This document shows positions 60,518 through 64,000 of a DNA stretch of 64,000 nt, one piece after another. Below the pieces are notes generated by a model, which was not told the DNA's origin, searched no databases, and was given only the letters and a program-made list of their open reading frames with translations. This stretch comes from Cryptomeria japonica. Lineage: Eukaryota; Streptophyta; Pinopsida; Cupressales; Cupressaceae. The stretch is from assembly GCF_030272615.1 (NCBI RefSeq), contig NC_081409.1, positions 245,111,502 to 245,175,501 of the forward strand, given 5' to 3'. Each line of letters starts with the position of its first letter. Position 1 is the first letter of the stretch. The translations under genes were made by a program, and so were the position numbers.

Positions 60518-63500
60518 ATGGCACATAAGATCCAGAAGCCCGTTGTTGTTGAGAACATTGACAAGCCCTCACTAAAATACTCTCTAACTCTCAAAGTAGC
60601 ATCTGAACCAGATGATAAAACTGCATTTTCACTCATTCCGGATAGCGTTTTAGTAGTTGAGGATGTCAGATTCTTCACTAAGTGTCGTGTTGAAGAACTA
60701 GGTCATGTTGAGATCAAGGACACATATGATGAATTGTGTGCTGATGGGAAACTAGACAGCAAGTTTGAACACATTAAAGTCAAGGGATTAACCAAAGCCC
60801 TAACCTACCCATGAGTCTTCAAACCCCAATGGGTTAAATTTGTCTTGAGCAGATTTCATGATGACTTCATGTTGTTAGAGGAGCAACCATTCAAGATCAC
60901 CAAGGAAATCATCCACTTGATCACTGGTTACCCTATTTATGACCATGCTCGAGCTCAGAAAATGATCTCACAGAAGGAATTGATCACATTAACTAGAGTT
61001 GAATCTGATTGCAGAGATCTAAAACTGAACAATGTCACAGATGCAAAGCTGAAGTTTGCCATTAGAGTTATAGGCTATTGTTTCTTTCAATCAGAAAGAG
61101 AAAACAGTGTACCCTGTGCAGCAGTTGATTTAGCCTACAAAATTGTGAAGAATGGTATGAAGATTGATCTATGCAAAGTGTTATTGAAAAATCTGTTTGA
61201 AAATCTCAACACCATAAGGAAGCCAAAGAAGAACAACTCAGCAAACACACTGAAGTTTGGATCACTTTTGGTATGCATGTTTTTCTATTTTGAGAAATTC
61301 TTTCCATCAGTCGGTAATGTAGTTTGGGAGCTACACCAACCAATCACCCATCAAATCAATGACTTCATCAAATGACTAGGTGATAACTTCAATGAGATTA
61401 TGGATGATTATTTTAGCAAGTTTCAAGAAAAGATGCGTAACAGGTATAGAATTCCACCCTAGTTAGTGGAGAAATACAAGGATGATATATGCTTTGAAGT
61501 AGACACCTACTACTGCTATGTCAATGCGGTGGAACCGAGAACTCAATCTTTGCCACCTATGGGTTATGAGATTGATTTTGACATTACACAATAGCAGATA
61601 GATGCTTTTCTTGCACTACCAAGGCATGCTACCAAGATGAGATATGATATATATGAAGAAGTTAAAGAGAAAGTTAAAATGAGCATTGTAGTACCTAAGG
61701 CTACAAGAAAAGCAACAAAAATGATTAAGGCATTGACAGAGAAATTTGGAGAAGGTTCTTCCTCCACACCTATCAAGAGTGTTCGAGTCATCACCGAGGA
61801 GGAATCTGAAGCCCAAGAAGCAGCTATTACATTGAGCACCGAGTTGCCAAAAGGGAAAATTTTGAAAAGGAAGAAACAGGATACATCAAAGGTATCACCG
61901 ACTCCTTCAGTAAAGCGCCCAAACACAAGATCATCTGCAGTGTCACCGAGTAAGAAACAAAAAAATGCTGCCGCACCAAAGGTAACAAAAACTTTTAAGA
62001 AATCTACTTGGAGACTCATTTTGACTAAAGAGTCCAATGACACCGAATCTGAAGACGCAAGCAAATTTCAAATTGTTAAGAGTTAAAACAAAGATGTACA
62101 TAGCATTGATAATTTCTGTGCAAATATGAAACAATATGGTGGATTTGGAGGATTTAGATATGTTAAGTATGAATCCAAAAATGATGAAGAAAAGAGACAA
62201 ATAGAAGAAGCTGTAATCTGCACACTTCTTAAATTTCGATTGGTCACGTTGGAAGTAACTAATTCTCTTCCAAAATAATTGTATTTGCATATTGATAATA
62301 GGTGGAAATATGCTATGGACTTGGAAAAACATATGAGAGAAAGAAGTCTGGTACATCTCTTCTCAGACATGTCGGTAGATGAGATCAATGAACATCTTAA
62401 AAACTACCAGACAAACTTCCTAGTCAAGCAAAGAGCCTTGAAATTGATGAATGGCCTTTATCTTGAAGTAGAGAATAAGACCAAAGAAAAGTAGCAGGAA
62501 ATCTTTCGAATCAAGAATGTTGGTGAGCAAGTTGAAGTTGAAATAGTTGATGTCACCGAGCAAGACCTCGTTGATACTATACAAATTGATGAGGATATCA
62601 TGGACACCAAGGTACAAGAATAGGAAATGATAGAAGGGAATGCTTATGCCCAACTGGTTTCAAGTGAGTCAGTTTTGGAACAAGTTCAACCCTCTCCTCT
62701 GGTCACTCAGCATGTTTCAACTGAGACACCTCAGGATACTGAACAAGGAAAAGAGGGTCACAAGTCTACAGAAGGAGAAGCTACTTCTCAGGCCACCGGG
62801 GAATAGACTTCTCAAGCCCCTTCTAGCATTGAAAATGTTACAACTGAGACCGAGAGTAAGGACTCATCGAAGGCTACATCTGAGGATAAAGAAATTGATA
62901 AAAGTGTTGCCTCTACCGAGCAACCTACCGAGGGTCAACAAGCCTCCCAAGCCATTGTATTAGTTCAATCGGTGAAATCCTCCTCCTCTAAAGAAAAGAA
63001 AATGAAAAAGAATAGTTTCAAATTAGATTTGTCAAAACCAATTGTGTTGCCGAATGTAGATATATCCAAATTAAAAGGGCAAGCACTTATTGAATGCGGT
63101 GAACTATGCAAAGCCAAAGCAGAACAAGAGAAGCAAATGGCTATACAAAAGAAAAATAGAGTACTTCAGAAGGTGAAAGCACTATTAACAGATATGCTAC
63201 CGGTAGCTACAGTGACAAAAGATGCAGCCATCCATGTTCAACTGGATGAACTCCTAACTAAAATAGAGACATCTGGAGTAGACGCATCTAAATACTTGAG
63301 CAAATTGAAGGACAAGGAGCTCACTGCAAAAATGATTGAAGAGGTACAGAAAGCCATTGCTATTGGCAAAGTAAAGCTTGTCAAATTTATTGCTGAGTTG
63401 TCCCCTCAACTCAAGCACATTCTTTCATTATTTTAGAAACTCTGTACATTTTCTTTATTCATTAAAGACATCAAGAATAAAATAGAAGTGATTGAGAAAG

Positions 63501-63877
63501 AGATCATTGATCTCTCCAATAAGTTGACCACTAAGCCAAATTCTATTCAGAATTTCTATACCAAGTTACAAAAGCTCATGGCTCAACAATTGGAACTTAG
63601 GAATGAAGAGCACAAAATAAGGATGGACATTATGACTCTTCAAACCTTATTCATTCCACACTTGTCCTCCATCCAAGAATGAATCAACAATGCTACCTCT
63701 TTATCCACTCAGCCAGAGGGAAGCACTTTAGATGGACTAATTTCACTGTTAGCCGACATTACAGCTCAGAATTCACTCATGGATAGTGTCAAGGATGCAC
63801 TCTCTACAGCTCTCACTGATGCAAGGACAAAGTATAAATCCATTTTTGACCAGTTAGCTCCACCGAATGGTAACTAA
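60518..63877 (+). pseudogene. Long unknown ORF, 1120 codons, interrupted by 11 stops
   Basis: ATG at 60518 (MAHKIQKPVVVENIDKPSLK). One frame runs to TAA at 63875-63877 with no frameshift. Internal stops: TGA 60812, 61373 and 63680; TAG 61460, 61592, 62492, 62621, 62804 and 63434; TAA 62084 and 62276. Residues 1-285 look globular (ITKEIIHLITGYPIYDHARA, FAIRVIGYCFFQSE, GSLLVCMFFYFEKFFP). Residues 370-520 are basic and Ser/Thr-rich (RKKQDTSKVSPTPSVKRPNT). Then an acidic, Thr/Glu-rich low-complexity part and a Lys-rich helical C-terminus (KAKAEQEKQMAIQKKNR). No catalytic motif was recognised. The first domain recalls, faintly, plant transposon-associated proteins of unknown function. Confidence 0.7.
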
Positions 63878-64000
63878 GTTTTGATGTTTGTCAAAAAGGA
63901 GGAGTATATAGTGTATAATAAGATAATTTTGATAGGGGGAGCAGCAGTGAACCGAGCAGTTAATACAGAATATTGATCACAGCGCATGCACAATCAGAGT
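63878..64000 (+). other. Tail after the long ORF
   Basis: Contains a purine run (GATAGGGGGAGC at about 63931), which could be a polypurine tract, and ACCGAG shortly after. The window ends before any LTR can be recognised. Confidence 0.35.

Larger units (their letters stand above)
57526..64000 (+). mobile_element. LTR retroelement with a long unknown ORF (left part)
   Basis: LTR, primer binding site, a gag-like ORF with zinc knuckles, a 0.5-kb spacer and a long second ORF. The right end lies outside the window. No protease, integrase or RT motif occurs up to 64000, although copia or gypsy pol should already have started. It resembles a large non-autonomous element. The LTR is a diverged relative of the copia LTR at 45383. 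Confidence 0.75.

Noticed and set aside
60518-63877. In-frame TAG/TGA/TAA as recoded sense codons
   Set aside because: All three stops occur, neighbouring elements show the same decay, and plant nuclear genes use the standard code; mutation explains it.

Overview
This window is plant nuclear DNA made almost entirely of nested, decayed transposable elements, with no intact host gene. Copia and gypsy retrotransposons, an L1-type LINE whose ORF2 carries a C-terminal RNase H, a PPR remnant and a cytosolic ribosomal protein L8 remnant all point to a land plant. The AT-rich, densely nested layout suggests a very large genome, possibly a gymnosperm, but nothing in the sequence proves that.

Layout. 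(1) 1-12975 and 39966-54368 are two direct copies (A and B) of one segmental duplication. Each holds the 3' part of a non-autonomous LTR element, about 2.3 kb of unrecognised DNA, a copia element and about 1.3 kb more flank. The copia element has the same 5-bp target duplication (CAAAC) in both copies, so it was present before the duplication. In copy B it is structurally complete (45383-53070). In copy A (5487-11677) it lost 2283 bp at a 5-bp microhomology, gained a 964-bp tandem duplication, and shows G-to-A loss of catalytic acidic residues in integrase, reverse transcriptase and RNase H. (2) 12976-14800 (minus) is a LINE ORF1 fragment abutting the duplication edge. (3) 14801-18136 holds a perfect hairpin, microsatellites and an old RNase H remnant. 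(4) 18150-26851 (minus) is a nearly full-length LINE with a 13-bp target duplication. It has ORF1, ORF2 (endonuclease, RT, RNase H) coupled by an ATGA overlap, and an unusual 2.3-kb 3' region with a 216-codon unrecognised ORF and two 0.4-kb tandem repeats. (5) 27019-34724 (minus) is a 3'-truncated gypsy element whose apparent 5' LTR is about 5.6 kb. (6) 34730-35217 is a second copy of the LINE's target locus and lacks the LINE, so it acts as a paralogous empty site for that insertion. The uninterrupted locus at 17811 is likewise an empty site for the gypsy insertion. (7) 36480-38425 holds PPR and RNase H remnants. (8) 56581-57525 holds fragments of ribosomal protein L8 and probably of an L-gulonolactone oxidase-like gene. 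(9) 57526-64000 is the left part of another LTR element. It has a gag-like coiled-coil/zinc-knuckle ORF followed by a 1120-codon reading frame of unknown function that is interrupted by 11 stop codons but has no frameshift.

The elements are mostly dead and are not a working pathway. The most informative signals are the order of events that can be read from nested target duplications, and a strong bias of nonsense codons toward TAG, as expected if CAG sites in CHG-methylated DNA have deaminated. The best candidate for something undescribed is the right-hand element with the long unknown ORF, followed by the LINE's third ORF.
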